In this document: piece by piece, positions 45,611 through 58,580 of the stretch | How the letters are laid out: every line of letters begins with the position of its first letter | How positions within the stretch are numbered: position 1 is the stretch's first letter | Assembly: GCA_035582835.1 (NCBI GenBank) | Contig: JAYKAV010002109.1 | Span: 4,161,797 to 4,225,796, forward strand | DNA from: Phoebastria nigripes | Taxonomy: Eukaryota > Chordata > Aves > Procellariiformes > Diomedeidae | Length of the DNA: 64,000 bases | Direction of reading: 5' to 3' | The notes under the pieces: generated by a model | Told to the model about the DNA's origin: nothing | Databases searched by the model: none | The model's input: only the letters and a program-made list of their open reading frames with translations | Translations under genes and position numbers: made by a program

Positions 45611-48341
45611 TGACTGGAAAGGAAACTGGATATAATAGGATAGGTAATTACAGAAGGCAAGAAATAATTCAAGGCTGCAACATCATGAGAGTACAGTACC
45701 AGGAGAGATTAGAGGGAGAAAGAAATAAGACTGGTCATAAAGTATTGTATACACTGTTGAGTTCCCAATAGGAAATAATTCACTTATGTGATTCAACTCT
45801 TTATCCCTCTTCACAGCCAGAAATGGCCCTGAGTTAAACAGAGGACAAAATTAAGAGATACTGTGAATTCTACAATATCTTCTGTACCAGCAGCCATGAT
45901 CCAGTCCCTCCTGCAGTAAATGAGTAATACTTAATAATGATAATAGTCATAATTAATATTAAACTCTTAGTAAAGGTTTATTATCTTCAAGTCCCATTAA
46001 GTAATTAACCAATTCATTAAGATTGCTAGCATAAAAGCAAGCAATAAAGTTACAGAGACACACCCTGCAGGTCCAACATTTAATAATCTCTTTTAACAGT
46101 AAAAAAATTTAACATTTATTTTTTAATATAATAATGATCTAGTCCTACAGTTATGCAAAACAAATCTGAAGAACACATTTTTTTTGAAGTTCTTATCTTT
46201 TCAAAAGTTGCTCTTCGGTACCATGAAAAGACTACACTGGGATATGCATGTGCTTGTTTGAGACAAAAGTCCACCCTGCAAATCCTACCAAACAACGGTA
46301 AAACCATGCATTTCGTAAAACAAAGCAGACATGAACACTGATCTATTTATTACACACTGTTCCAGTAATCCCAATCAACTTTTTTAATTCCGTGGACCAA
46401 ATCCTGCAGTTACGCAGTTATAAAACCAGAGCAATCACATAGTTACTAAAAGGCCTCGAGTAAGGAGAAAAGTAACAAAGCCAGCTGCAAAGTATACACA
46501 TGTCCTAACTGGAACAGAAACTAGTTTCCAATGCCTAACATTTCCTGTTAATATTCTTTTTTGTGTTCTTAAATTCCTTCTCCTTTTTAGGGAGACCCAG
46601 ACGGGTCACATTCTTCCCAGTAAAATAGGTGAATATATTATCAGTATTATTTGCTTTCAGGCAGTTGGCCAGTAGAAAAGAAAACCAAGTAGAACTTTTC
46701 TCTTTTCTGGGGAGACTGAAATGTATGTGAAGTTCAGAGTTCATGTAGACTTGTTTTGCATAGTAGTAAATTACAATTATTCTAATGAGGCATACTTCCC
46801 TTTTCTACTTCAGTCTGACTGAAAACATTTTTCACATTTTGATTGGCAAGAAAGAATGCTTTAGATCAGATTTGAGAACTTTCACTTCCATTTTGTTACA
46901 TGCAAGTTTCAAATGCAACTTTTGCTTTCATTTTATATCTTGATTTATGATGACAGTAAAAAATCAAGAGCTGTACTTTCTCTTATTTTACCTTTTATTT
47001 TGTGTTTGCAAGGCCACAACTTTCTGAAATGCAGAACTGTTGTAAATGAATTCAGTAGGGCTGAATAAAACTAGTACTGCTGAAAAAGAGGAAGAAGTAA
47101 ACACGTCGTCTTCTACCCACAGCAAAACAAAATTTGGTGAGGTATTTTCTGAAAGTTACACCTTATTTCCTCCTTTAATTCATTCAGTTTCCCGAACTTA
47201 AGATATGAACAAAGTTTCTCCTTACTTGCAACTTGCTGCTTTGCCTGAGAACCCCACCTCTTGAGAGACACAGTGCTTGTAGTACGCAGTATTTTAAGAA
47301 CGTGTTTCTAATTAAGTGAACAGGTGGCTTCAGCCAGCAGGAAATACTGAGCAAACAAACCCAGTGAGAGCTGGGACTAGTTGTAGCAGATGGTGTGGTC
47401 TTTGTACCACTTTAATAAAGACTGTGCCTGAGCTCTCTGTTGGGTTTAATAGAACACTTTCCTTATCATTTGTGCAACTACATTTACACCAAAATAAAAA
47501 GAAATTATTTTCTAGATTACAAAAGCAATACATTCTGTGCACCCTTCAAGCATGTTCAAGCATACCCTTATCTGATAAGTATATATTATGCATAACAAAC
47601 TTCAGTTAGAAGGTCAATTCATACCTAACACTATTGTCTATATCCATCCACCAGTGAAATATACTGTTGTAATATATGTGTCATGCTAGCAATCATCTTG
47701 TGAAACTCTGCACAGACATTAACAGTCTTTAAGCAGCAGGTAGACATTTATAGATTTTTAACATTCCCTTGCCAACCCCTGGTTTAAATTAATCAATCAA
47801 TGGTTTAGAATCATTTATTAAATTATAAGCTTACGTTTCCCTGTACAGATTTATGTGAGCATACTCCAAATCAGAGTTCACATCAGGAATGGGAAAATTT
47901 ATCCAAATGTTTTAAATAAGGATTAACATTCTATCTTGCATCCTCCCATTGACTTAGGTAAGGGTGATCAGAAAGAAATGCAGTAGTATAAAAACAACTT
48001 CAATAGAACAATGACCATTCCAACTTGAGTGAGGATTGAAAAGAAAAATAGGGAACAGAAAGGGAGAAGAGACATTTCCAGTACAAATTCAGTAATGGAA
48101 TTCAGAAATGCCAATAAATTACACTTTTGTACAGTCATCACAGAGAGCTCATGAATTTATAAAGTATTNGTACATACAGTCTTCCATTCAAACATTTCCT
48201 AAAATGTATCCATATGTAACATAGTTCAAATACCTTACAAGAGCATACTGCAAACTGGTTTTCCAAAGTCAGAAACAGCTTACTTATCTCTGAGGTTCAC
48301 TTGAGTAGGTAAGCTTACCCCTTGCTACGTGGCTGTTTCAG
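45611..48341. other. anonymous AT-rich non-coding sequence
   Basis: No gene supported. At 46394-46416 GGACCAAATCCTGCAGTTAC resembles an old L3/CR1-like amniote repeat. Isolated N at 48169. Confidence 0.5.
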
Positions 48342-48416
48342 ACAAACAGTATCAGTCTTCTAAAGCAAATGTTTGGCGATATTGCCAGTAAGTTAGACAG
48401 CAGTGATGCAGGAAAG
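48342..48416 (+). other. exon-like open segment, 75 nt
   Basis: Acceptor context TTACCCCTTGCTACGTGGCT then GTTTCAG, a 75-nt segment open in frame 0 for 25 codons, then donor GTAAGC. The peptide includes ISLLKQMFGDIASKLDSSD, amphipathic and unlike the F/L/Y/N-rich chance frames nearby. Start and end phases are both 0, which would permit cassette use. No family recognised and no partner exon seen. Confidence 0.17.
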
Positions 48417-50352
48417 GTAAGCCAGTGAGTGGGGAGAAAAAAAAGAAAAAGAAAAGTGTGTGGACCATAAGGTAAAGGAAACACAATGAGTACTAAGGAT
48501 GGAACCGGATAATTTCCTAATATGCATTTTGTGGTCCTTTTTTTTTTCTCTCATATGCACAGAAACATGTTATGAGAACAAATTTGAATCTGACCTATAA
48601 ATCTGCACACTGTCAGAAAAGAGAGAAAATGATACAGTGATTTAAAAGTAATGTAGCTGTCTGGTCATTTTTCACTTTCACAGATTTCATTCTATCATTA
48701 GGGCAATTAATATACATAGTGGCTAGCATATATGGCATCTGAAGTCCAGGACAGATGCCATTTATCTCTATATGCATGAAAAAATGATTTTGGTTTTATC
48801 AAATGGAATAGATATTTGGAAGGATGAGCGATTAAGATAGCAGCTAAGAGTGCCAGGTATTTTGATTACATCTTTGTTCCTATTATTTTAATTATTGTAT
48901 TTGCTAACATGCTGTAGTGTAGTCTGGCTATATGTCTTAGGTTTACATTCACTTGGGTTTGTGTTCAAAGTACATTTAAAAAAATTAATTGAATCATTTA
49001 GTATGACAAAATCATTCATGAAAAAGAGTATACCCATTTAAAGATGTCACACATTATATACATTTCTTTACAAGGCTTAAAAACATTACTGATGTGGAAA
49101 AGACGAACACCCATAGAAATCGGTAAGATGGATGGATCAGAAAATGAAAGTAGGAAAGGCACCCTTTTAACTCTAGCAGTTTTACCATGAGCAGCACTAC
49201 TGCANGATTGCTATAATATCACTTGACAATTCATTGAAAACCATATTCTACCCTATCTTTATGCAAAAATTCAATTAACAAGGAAAAATAAAGATACAAT
49301 ATGGCCCCTTCTGTATATAAATACTCTAATATGTAATAATTTGGCTGGAATATTGCAAGAATCACAGTATACGCAACTCATTATTCTTACTATTCGTATC
49401 ACTGAACTTGTCTTGCTAGTTTTATTTATTTTTCACTGGAGTAATTCTTTTGGGAACTTCAAAGCAATTAGTTCAGGAGCACATGTTAAAGGGTGAAGAG
49501 TTTCAATGTTGCAGCAATGTAAGATAACTATAGATCACAAAATCTGTCATGGAATAATGCAATCAAGAACAAAGCAAATTGAAGCTTTGTTTTCAAAAGA
49601 TAAGAATGCAATGGAATGCATCACTAGCTCCTCTTATTTCTTGTGCTGTCTACCTAAATGAGACTCCCTGCTTGCATATTTCAAAGTCATTGGTTAATTA
49701 TCCTGTAGCAAAACCACATTTTGGGTACTGTGATTTGAACATAATGATGTGACTATAATTTGAACAAATTAGAAATATGCAAAGTTGAATACTTGATTTC
49801 AGATATAATCCAGTAATTAAAAACATAACAAATCATTTAGCAGGAATGTTGCCATTGTTGCTGAGAAAAACTGCTAATTGCAGTGCCTCTATCTCCCCCA
49901 CATTTGCAGTGCTTTACTCCAACCCCAAATCAAGATCCAATGGCAAAAAATAATGAATTAAAAGGTATTTTTCCCAGACTTTTAAACCATACAGACAATA
50001 CTGAGTAAGAAAGGAACAAGATGGACTAAACAGACATCATTTGCAATGTCAATTTAATGTTTGTTATGCACTCCCTGTACAACAGAAAAGAATAATATGC
50101 CAGTGTGCAAAGTTACACGGATAATATGAGAGTATAGTAAATATAAGGAGATCATCAAACACAAAATGAATGTTGAGGAATATTTCTTTTAAAAATATGC
50201 TGTTGGTGTTATCCTGATAATTTTTTATAATTGTGATGAAAGTCTTTTTGCTATCAATTCACCCAATTAAAACATATTTCTGGTGTTTTTGATGCCGTGT
50301 AATAATGATATTTTTCCTTAACAGTGTCATGATTCTGGATGGATTTTAGGCA
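48417..50352. other. anonymous AT-rich non-coding sequence
   Basis: Nothing recognised. Isolated N at 49205. Confidence 0.55.
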
Positions 50353-50751
50353 TCAGCATTTACAAACCCTTCTAGGAGCTCTCCCTGTGGCAGCTGCTCT
50401 CAGGTACTCAAGGTTAATATCACTGAATGTTCTTTCACCGGGAGACCAAGCATCCCTGTGAAACAGGCCTGCTCCAAACTCAGTGATACAAAGGGAAATA
50501 GCAATGGCTATTCTACAGCCCCCTGAAACTACAGGCAGCCTTTTATTCCCTGCCTTCAGTGTGATTTCAAATCCTACAGTGACATTGGTTTTGCCATTCC
50601 CTGATGAAAAAATATAAGCATGCTTCAAGTGTATTGAAAATGCATGTTCAGCAGTACTGTTCAGCCATGAATACTGTTCAACAATGACCAAAAAAGAGTA
50701 GATGAATGATACGAATGTTTTACAGGTCAAATCTGCGATCTGAGAACTCAA
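50353..50751 (-). other. 132-codon open frame without ATG, no recognised family
   Basis: Open on the minus strand from 50751 to a stop at 50353, but it begins at TTG and has no internal ATG, so it could be coding only as an exon. The stretch GNGKTNVTVGFEITLKAGN and the later AGLFHRDAWSPGERTFSDIN look more protein-like than average. TTCTCAG just inside its upstream end is a possible acceptor. No domain recognised. Confidence 0.1.
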
Positions 50752-51654
50752 ATGAAAACTACCTTTCCAAATTCCTTGTTCCCTTAGCAGTCTATTCGAT
50801 CACAGAGGTAAACCTATGCTTTCACACATGCCAGCGTAAACCTATTGCTTTCACACGGCAGTTTGCCTCCAGAAGTTGTTCCAGTGTTGTCTATTTTTTT
50901 CACCCCTCCTGCTATAGGGAATGTGTAACATCCACATTCCTTTGAAATGCAACGTTATGCTTATATAGGAAACATATGATTTCCTATTGACGATGCTCAT
51001 CACTTCTGCGATTGGTTTTGTCTCCTAGCAGTCGGTTCAAAATCAGCAGCTCTGGTGAGTTTAGACAACATTCTAGTAACAAGCACAGGCATCTGCTCAG
51101 CTTTTAACCAGAGACTGAAGTTACTTTAGAGGGATGAGTTGTTTTGTACAGATAATGATTCACAGAATTCCAGTGAATCACCAAAAGTCCACTGACATTG
51201 ATTTACCCATGCCCATTTATCCTTCTTAAAAATCTGGCTCAGTGTTTATTTCCTTGATATATAGAACAAACCTCTCCTTAAAATCCCCAGCAACTTGCTT
51301 TAATTCGAGAGTGACACAAAAGCACAAAATAATATTGTATTCTGCTTGTCATATTTGATGAGATATCAGCCTCTATCTTATTTTTGTCGCTGTGACAGAA
51401 TTTTGCAAATAGATGAAATGCTCATGATCATAACTTTTCTCAGGATATCTAAACATGCAGATTAGCTATTAACATCTATGTTTTGTTCAAACATTTGTCT
51501 CCTGCAAATATTCTTAAGAAACTGGACCTTTGACTTTGTTAGAGAAGCGAGCAGGAGAGAGGATTATAAACTTGAGACTGTTAGATTTGGTTGGGAATTG
51601 GATTCAGTATTGCCCATCAGTTCTCCTTTCTTTTCTTAAAGCAAAAAAGGCAAT
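50752..51654. other. anonymous non-coding sequence
   Basis: Nothing recognised. Confidence 0.55.
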
Positions 51655-52257
51655 GTGACACAGAAGTTGTGTTACAGCATTCCTCAAAATGCAGTACTCA
51701 AAAACAACACAAATAATGCAACAATACCAGCGCAGCAAAAAAAAAAAAAGGTCAGAAGAAACCCAGATATATTCTCAACAAAAGATATATTCTTAGTGAC
51801 TTCGTGTAATACATTGTCAGTAAGTGCAGTAATAAGTAATACCTATAGCCTGTATACCAGGATGCTAACCAGAAAATTCAGAAGTCATGTTCCACATTCA
51901 TCCACTCTGAAACGACCTAAATCTGCTAATCTTCAGGGACTTGGAAGAACTCATCTCAGTGCCCAGACTTGGAGAAGAAAGCATAAATGGAGGGCTGACA
52001 CAGATGATTCCCTTCCCTCCTGTTTCTATTGCAAAGACTGCATTGGGTTTAGTTCTGTTGTTCGAGTTAGTTCACATTATGTGGATCTTCAGAATGATAG
52101 ACTGAAGTGCTTGGAGAAAGTCAAAATACATCAGGAAATGAAGAAAAAACTAGTTCCAATACATGAATGTCTCAGTTATTTAGCACTCACAAGCATTAAT
52201 CATTTCATTAATTCCAGATTAAATACTGCTCATTTGACTTTACTACTGTCCATATAA
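51655..52257 (+). other. longest open frame (200 codons from GTG, 131 from ATG), no recognised family
   Basis: The frame opens at GTG; the first ATG is at 51862, giving a 131-residue product ending at 52257. Basic stretches (QQKKKKVRRN; WRRKHKWR) and a CFYCKDC cluster are visible, but no zinc-finger spacing or known domain. No splice logic, promoter or poly-A signal stands out. Its length is mildly surprising for AT-rich DNA; still most likely chance, or an open frame in a non-coding transcript. Confidence 0.12.
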
Positions 52258-55200
52258 GAAAATGAATTTGCATATACTTGTGCAGAATTCTTAAAAGGTA
52301 AATATCATGCTAAGATAAAATGGAACAAGTACCAAACACAAAGAAATGGAAAAACTACCCAAGTAAGATATCTGAAAAGAATTATATCAATAAAAATCAG
52401 TCACAAGAACACCAATCAAAAAGGAAGTCTGATGTTAAATTATCGTATGCATTGCATATAAAATAAAGCTATCTGTGGTCAGGAACTGGCTCAAAAATAT
52501 GAATGCTGACTGCTCAAAAGAATTTTTTGAATGTCTCAGCCTCTCTTATTTTCATGAGAGAGAAAAAAACCTCAAACATCTCTGCCTAAGCATTTTGATA
52601 TTTTATTTGAGAGAATTCAAGATAAATTATTCTTAAATCTGTAGTAATATTTTTTTTCTAACACGACTTGAACTATGGCAGCACACAGAAGTATCACGAG
52701 AACCGGCATGGAAGAATATAGACACTTTCCTTGTGCAACAGCTACCTTAACCTTCTGGGACCAAGACAGACCAAGGTAAGGATCAACTCTCAGTGTCACT
52801 TCCAAAAACTTTAACACCTGTATAACCATACTGACCTATAATGAAGTTTGTTTTGATTTACATGGAATTCAGTGCTATCACTCTGGCATTGTTCTAAGAT
52901 TCATCTGTTCTAAACACTACCCTTTTACCTCACTTCAGTGTTTCTTTACACCTGAGCTGACTCAGAAGGTAAAATTGAAAGATGCTTGCACACAGGAATT
53001 TAGTAGCCTACTGACCATGAAGACAGAGATGACCATGTCCAAGTATTGACAGCTCTCTAACGCTGTCCTACAGTACTTTCTCATATTTGGAGAGAAGGAC
53101 ACAAAAATTCTCCCACAGTTGTCTGGAAAAGGATCAGTGGTATAGCCTACTGAGGAACAAATAACCTTAAGGCACACCCTCAGAAATTCTTACATCTTAT
53201 GTACATAAATGCAAATCTAAACATGGCTTCAGTAACTCAAGTGTGGTTTTCCATGCAGCTGCAAATACACATCACAGATTGTGTAATCAATATTCAGATT
53301 TAAGCCACTCACTCAAATTACTACTTTTCTGTTTTTCTTATTTAGGTAGCTAGTCATACTGAACTACTAAAAGAAGTAATAGTTTTGAGTTCTTCTATTC
53401 TTAACACATCATGACATGTGGTAGTGCATTTTTCTTTTCTTTTCTTTGCATTGCATTTCAACGTGATGCCACTTTGGAGGTNATTGAAATTATTGTTCAT
53501 GCCCTGAATATCTGGTTAAACAGAAATGTGTGATTCAAATTATTAACTAAAATGAAAGGAGAAAAGATGACAACATAAAGGGTCTTATTTTTAATTCTCT
53601 TTGCAAATCTCAGCAGCTAAAAGCCAGATGAATAGAAATCAGTTAAGGTTCATTACAGTTACAATCCATCCAGAGAAAGAGAAAGATAGAAGCTCTGGTA
53701 CATTAACTTTTATGCTTGTGACCCAGTAAATAATGTTCTAGTTAGAGCTATGACTTCTTGCAACCCAAAGCTCATATAATTTCTAAAATAATATATTAAT
53801 TTTTTGCATTAAGTGCTGCTAAATGCAGATCTAAAGGATGTCAAATTGAGAAGAAAAATGAGAATATTTCTTTAAAAAGTCACAGATGTATATTCAAAAT
53901 TTTTAACCATGATGATACTGTTTAAATAAATGAGAAAACAAGGCCGTCTGTCAAATCTACAGCAATCCAATTGAAAAATCAAATTTATGATGAGTCTAAC
54001 GCAGATGACGTGCTTCCATTTTCTCTTCACACATGGGAGAGACTAGATTTTCAGTNAGCTTGGATCATTTAACCAATGCATCTGTAATTCAGATGCAAGC
54101 GCTGAGCGTGTTACCTGAACAGACAGCAGAGGCGGAGGTGCGGGTTAAGGGAGGGAGTTTGACATTGTATTTGTCCCCACAGAAGGACTTCTATCATATC
54201 ATAAACCTGTTTCACTTGCAAGAAAGAATGAAGAAATTCTTTCAAACACAGTAAATTACATCTAGAAAACAGATCCACCTTATATTATTATATTTATTGA
54301 ATTGTATTCTAGTGATTAAAAATTCATTCTCTGTGGCAGTCGCATTAAAAGGATTCTCTTTTGAGATGTGTGAAGGTTAGTTTAGGACAAGCCTAAACTG
54401 GTGAATTCAGACAACTCGTTAAAAATACAGGGGACCTTTTACTCTTGTTTAACTAGTAGCATCTAAGTTGCACAGTTGGGGAGCCATTAACTGGGATGTC
54501 GAATTAAAAAGGCAATTAATGAATTATGGATTAGCATCGTAAAGCTGGATTCAGAGATTAAAACAACACTGTGTATCTTCTCATCTGCTAAAGGTAGGTC
54601 TCTGATGTGGACAAAAATGAATGCCCATTGATAACAATGTCTGGCAAACTTCTCAGTTGCAGGACTTAAGATATTTTCAGTATATAAAGTCAAGAATAGA
54701 ATGATGAAGTTTTGTCTCTTCAGTTCAACGTACTTCAGGTTCTGCAATGCTCTGTGATAAACTCAGGTTATAATTTAACCTCACTTTCTCACTACTCTAC
54801 AGGTTGTTTCTAAAGAAAACTTTCAGCAATGGTTAACATCTACTGTACGAATTAATTTTTCAACTAATAATAGAGACTGAAAATTCATAATAAGCNGTAC
54901 CGTCTTCAAATTTAGATTAACACTGTATGACACTCTGTATAAACAAAGAAATTATGACCTCGCCACTTAGTAAATATCTTACCACAAATGCACTCTAATA
55001 TCTTGTTTTATAGGCATAAGGGTAAGCACAACACCACATTCATTTACCATACAAGAAGAAAATAGAGGTGGGAAGGGAAGAAAGTAAATCTAGACATATG
55101 GTATCATCCCCTTTGTAACATTTTTACTTTCTGACTTTTTTTTCTTTCTTACACAACCACTAAGAGGACTCTTTGTCTACTACAAATTCTATTATGTAAA

Positions 55201-55299
55201 AATAAAACAATCAAGAGAATGCAATGAATATTAATAATGTCTTTTAATTTTTTCTTCTTCTTCTCATTTTAATATTTTAACAATATGAGTTACAATTAC
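52258..55299. other. anonymous AT-rich non-coding sequence
   Basis: Contains an exon-like segment at 52682-52775 (plus): acceptor after a T8CTAAC tract, 94 nt open in one frame (GMEEYRHFPCATATLTFWDQ), donor GTAAGG. A TTTTC pentamer run is at about 53429-53446. Isolated Ns at 53482, 54056 and 54896. Confidence 0.45.
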
Positions 55300-55762
55300 G
55301 GAATCATAGAAACACTGGTTGGAAGGAACCTCTGGGTGAAGCAAGTACTAAATCAGATCAGCCTTGTATGGCTAAGTCTTTAAAACCTCCAAGCTCTCCG
55401 AGTAACCCATTACAATACTCCTCTACCGTCCTACTGAAGAATTTGTCTCCAATGTGCACTATGAATCTCTCCAGCCTGATCTTGTAGCTCCTGGTCCTTG
55501 CTTTACTCTTTGCCTCTATGTAAAAGAGTTGGCTTCGCTGTCTTTGCAACTTTTCTTCACATAGTTGCAAACTGCCTGATCCCCTGTAAGTCTCATCTTT
55601 GCCAGACTAAAGAAGCCCAGCTCCCTCAACCTCTCCTCATAGGTCACATGCTCTAGGCTCCATAGTTACGGCCTCTCCAGTTTGTCAATACCCTTCTTGA
55701 ACTAAGGAGCCCAAACCTGAATGTCATATTCCAGATATCACGAGCAACATATTGCCCAGTTG
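55300..55762 (-). mobile_element. old, diverged CR1 LINE 3' fragment
   Basis: Plus-strand landmarks in CR1 antisense order: GAATCATAGAAACACTGGTT, GAAGGAACCTCTGGG, then GTAGCTCCTGGTCCTTG, CCAGACTAAAGAAGCCCAGC, CCTCAACCTCTCCTCATAGG and GGAGCCCAAACCTGAATG. Element orientation is minus. About 460 bp retained, longer but much more diverged than the 28.5-kb copy, so an older subfamily. The 70-codon open frame inside is a remnant and not functional. Confidence 0.88.
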
Positions 55763-57667
55763 TAAATAATCATCTGGCCCATTGGGTTTAATACAGGTTA
55801 TCAGATAACTGATACTTGCACTTGAGTGTAAAGTCCTTGCATACATACCTTATTCAGGCCCAAAGTATAACCGAAGTAAGCAATCTGCTCATGGATGATA
55901 CATTTTCATAGCAAAAGCATGAGCTTTTCTGAGTTCCTGAGGTGCTTTATGCACCTCTCTCTCAATTGTTGAGACCAAAGCCTGAGAAACCTCTTTCCCG
56001 TTACAAAGGTCCAGAAAACAAGTATGTCAGAACAAAGACAAACTGCATCTAATCCTATTAATGCTGTGCAAAATCAATCTCCTGAAGCTTTCTAGTGCTT
56101 GCAAACATGCAGTTAAGATGCCTCTGGTGATGGACAGAAATTGCAGGTTTTCCTCCCAATTTTTTAGCCATTTCTTATTTTCATTCTCTTTGCTTTTGCT
56201 GGAAACTGATTGACTGTAAAAGACCTACTGCAATGTCAGTCTCCCGTTAACAGCTGGGAAGTCACTTTGTCTTACTTGCAGTCACAAAGAAACACAAGAT
56301 AATGATATTGTGACAGCATACCCAGCAGAGAGGAAGAGAAGCAAATCTCTTTTCATTATTCTACTCTGCCCATTTCAGCCCTTACCGAATTTCCCAACAG
56401 CGAAAGGAAGAACATTCCTTTTCAATTCCATGAATGGCTGGATAGCCAATAGGAAAGCTTATTTTCAGCTCATAAAGCATATTTTCAGGATAAAGGTAGA
56501 TTTTTCCCTTCTGTGCTACTAAAAGTATATTCTACAGTTTTCATTAATCTCTCCCATTTTAGGGGAAATAATCTCTTAACTTTCCAATACTGCTCCCCAT
56601 AATGCATATCTCAAGGTACCGTTGAGCTGGACAAGAATATCCCACTCTGAGGAATTCAACAGGGAAAAATATACAGAGACAATCCTGTGACACAAAAGCC
56701 TGGAACAGAACAGCATTAATGTCATGTAATTTAGTTGGCAGTTTCTACAAGCACTTGAATGTAAATCACAATTTCTACTGAAACTGAATTTAGTAATTAG
56801 AAACACAGGGAAGGAAGCATAAAGAAGATAGTCTCTTTTTCTGCATTGCCTCTGAACTGCTCCTTGTTTCCATAGGTGCTGCTTCTCATTTAACAGAGAC
56901 ATTAGCATAGAAATAATCTGCATCAAGTCTGTTTCAAAGCTCTGCTCAGTCCCAGGAGTTTTGGCTGCCTAACTGTATTAGGATCAAAAATAATTTGAGT
57001 CATTATATTTTAGATTCCGATTAGCTAAAGAAAATACAACTTTATTTTTATTAACAGATAAACATTTACAAAAATAGTATTCCTCTTATATTCACATGAC
57101 ATTAGAGAGCTTCCTTGTCATAGCAGTTCATTCAAAGAGCTAGAAAAAGGTAGAAAAAGATCACTAACACCAGCAGATTTCTCATAAAACTATCATGTCC
57201 AAGTCAGATCAACTACCTACAATTTCACATTCCACATGGCATGTTCCCTGTAAAGAAACAGCTAAATGTTTTTTTCATTAAGTATGCCAATAAGTCACAG
57301 GTCATTACTCAAAACTCTCTTAAACAAACAGAGTAAAAAAAAAAAAAAAGTTCTGCACTAGAAGCACTATGTTGCACTAGCCTAACTCCCAAAGTCTTAG
57401 AATCTACCATGAAGTCATGGTTTTATCTACTAAAAAAATTAAGTTTGGCCAAGATCATCATGAAATTGGCAATAAATCTGAGATTCTATATAAAGAAAGG
57501 GCAGGTTAAGGATACTTTGCCATTCATTTCTCTAGATTGCTAGTTATTTGTTGAAGCATTCAACATTTATGAATTTCTGCAAACCTAAAAGTAATAACTC
57601 AAGTCAGCCAGACACGGCGTCCCAGAGTCATGAGCCAGTCAGTAGAAAAATAACCAGTAATGAGTAT
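55763..57667. other. anonymous AT-rich non-coding sequence
   Basis: No gene supported. A short A-tract lies at about 57337-57350. Confidence 0.55.
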
Positions 57668-57752
57668 GATGTATTGGTTAGAGCAGATACTCCTAAATTC
57701 TTTATTTAGCTCTGCCAGCAATTAGTATGTGACCTTGAACAAATCACTGAGC
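57668..57752 (+). repeat. MIR SINE relic
   Basis: GATGTATTGGTTAGAGCAGA, TTTAGCTCTGCCAGCAATTA and GTATGTGACCTTGAACAAAT followed by CACTGAGCT track the MIR consensus landmarks in order (TAGTGGTTAAGAGCA, CCCGGCTCTGCCACTTAC, TAGCTGTGTGACCTTGGGCA, AGTTACTTAAC). The tRNA-derived and core parts are present and the 3' end is lost. Confidence 0.7.
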
Positions 57753-58119
57753 TAAAAAACAATTTAAAGCACCAAGTTTATACTGGGCATAGACAAATGT
57801 ACTCTAAATCTCACAGATTTTCAAATGCAAACAGTTAATTCATGTTCTCTTAAATTTGTATGTTATTTTTAAAGAAGGTTGCAAGAAAGTAAAAAATTTA
57901 AGTTCCACACCTACTTTCACTGAATGTTGTTTCTAGCTCCTTTGAAAAAATGTCAAACACAAACTTTTTATGCTACTATATCTATTTACATTGCGTATAT
58001 TATCACGGTACTCTTACAGGGCTGTATAACAACGAGGTGCTGATATGGAGCCTGACGCCTCAAACTCATCTACACTTGCCTAATGTCCTCTGTCTGGACA
58101 ACTTAGAGAAATGTTGATT
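57753..58119. other. anonymous AT-rich non-coding sequence
   Basis: Nothing recognised. Confidence 0.5.
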
Positions 58120-58580
58120 CATCCCACCTAACTTCAGGCATGTCAGGGAGCAGTGAGGGCCAGCTGCTCCACAAGGGGAGGCGAGCCTGGAGCAGAACGC
58201 AATAATAAGGCAGAGATCTTACCAACAAGTAGCCAGGATGCAGAGCTGCAAGTTCAGGTCAGGATCAGGCCCAGAGACAGCGGTCAGGATTGGACATAAT
58301 CCAGTGATTACCCAGAAAGTCTATACTAACAGGGCGGGGTGAGGTCAAGCCAGGAAACCGAGCCAGCAGGTCTGGGTCAGGGTCAGAACGAGACCAGGCA
58401 CAGACATACCTGCTACACAGCTGCTTTCTTTAACACAGCTCTTGTCAGCAAAGGAGCTGACCCTGGACTCAATCAGCTGAACTCTGACTTAGCCAACTAA
58501 ACTCCTAGAAGGAGGATGCCCTCCAGGTCCTGACCAGTGCGCTGAGGTGTAGAAACAAGGAAGCTCAATGCTCCTCCCAC
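58120..58580. repeat. GC-richer patch with repeated GGTCAGG motifs, unidentified
   Basis: Richer in GC than its flanks and full of related heptamers: CAGGTCAGGATCAGG, GCGGTCAGGATTGG, GGTCTGGGTCAGGGTCAG. It resembles GTCAGG-rich interspersed repeats seen in reptiles and birds, but no family can be named. Boundaries are by composition only. Confidence 0.35.
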
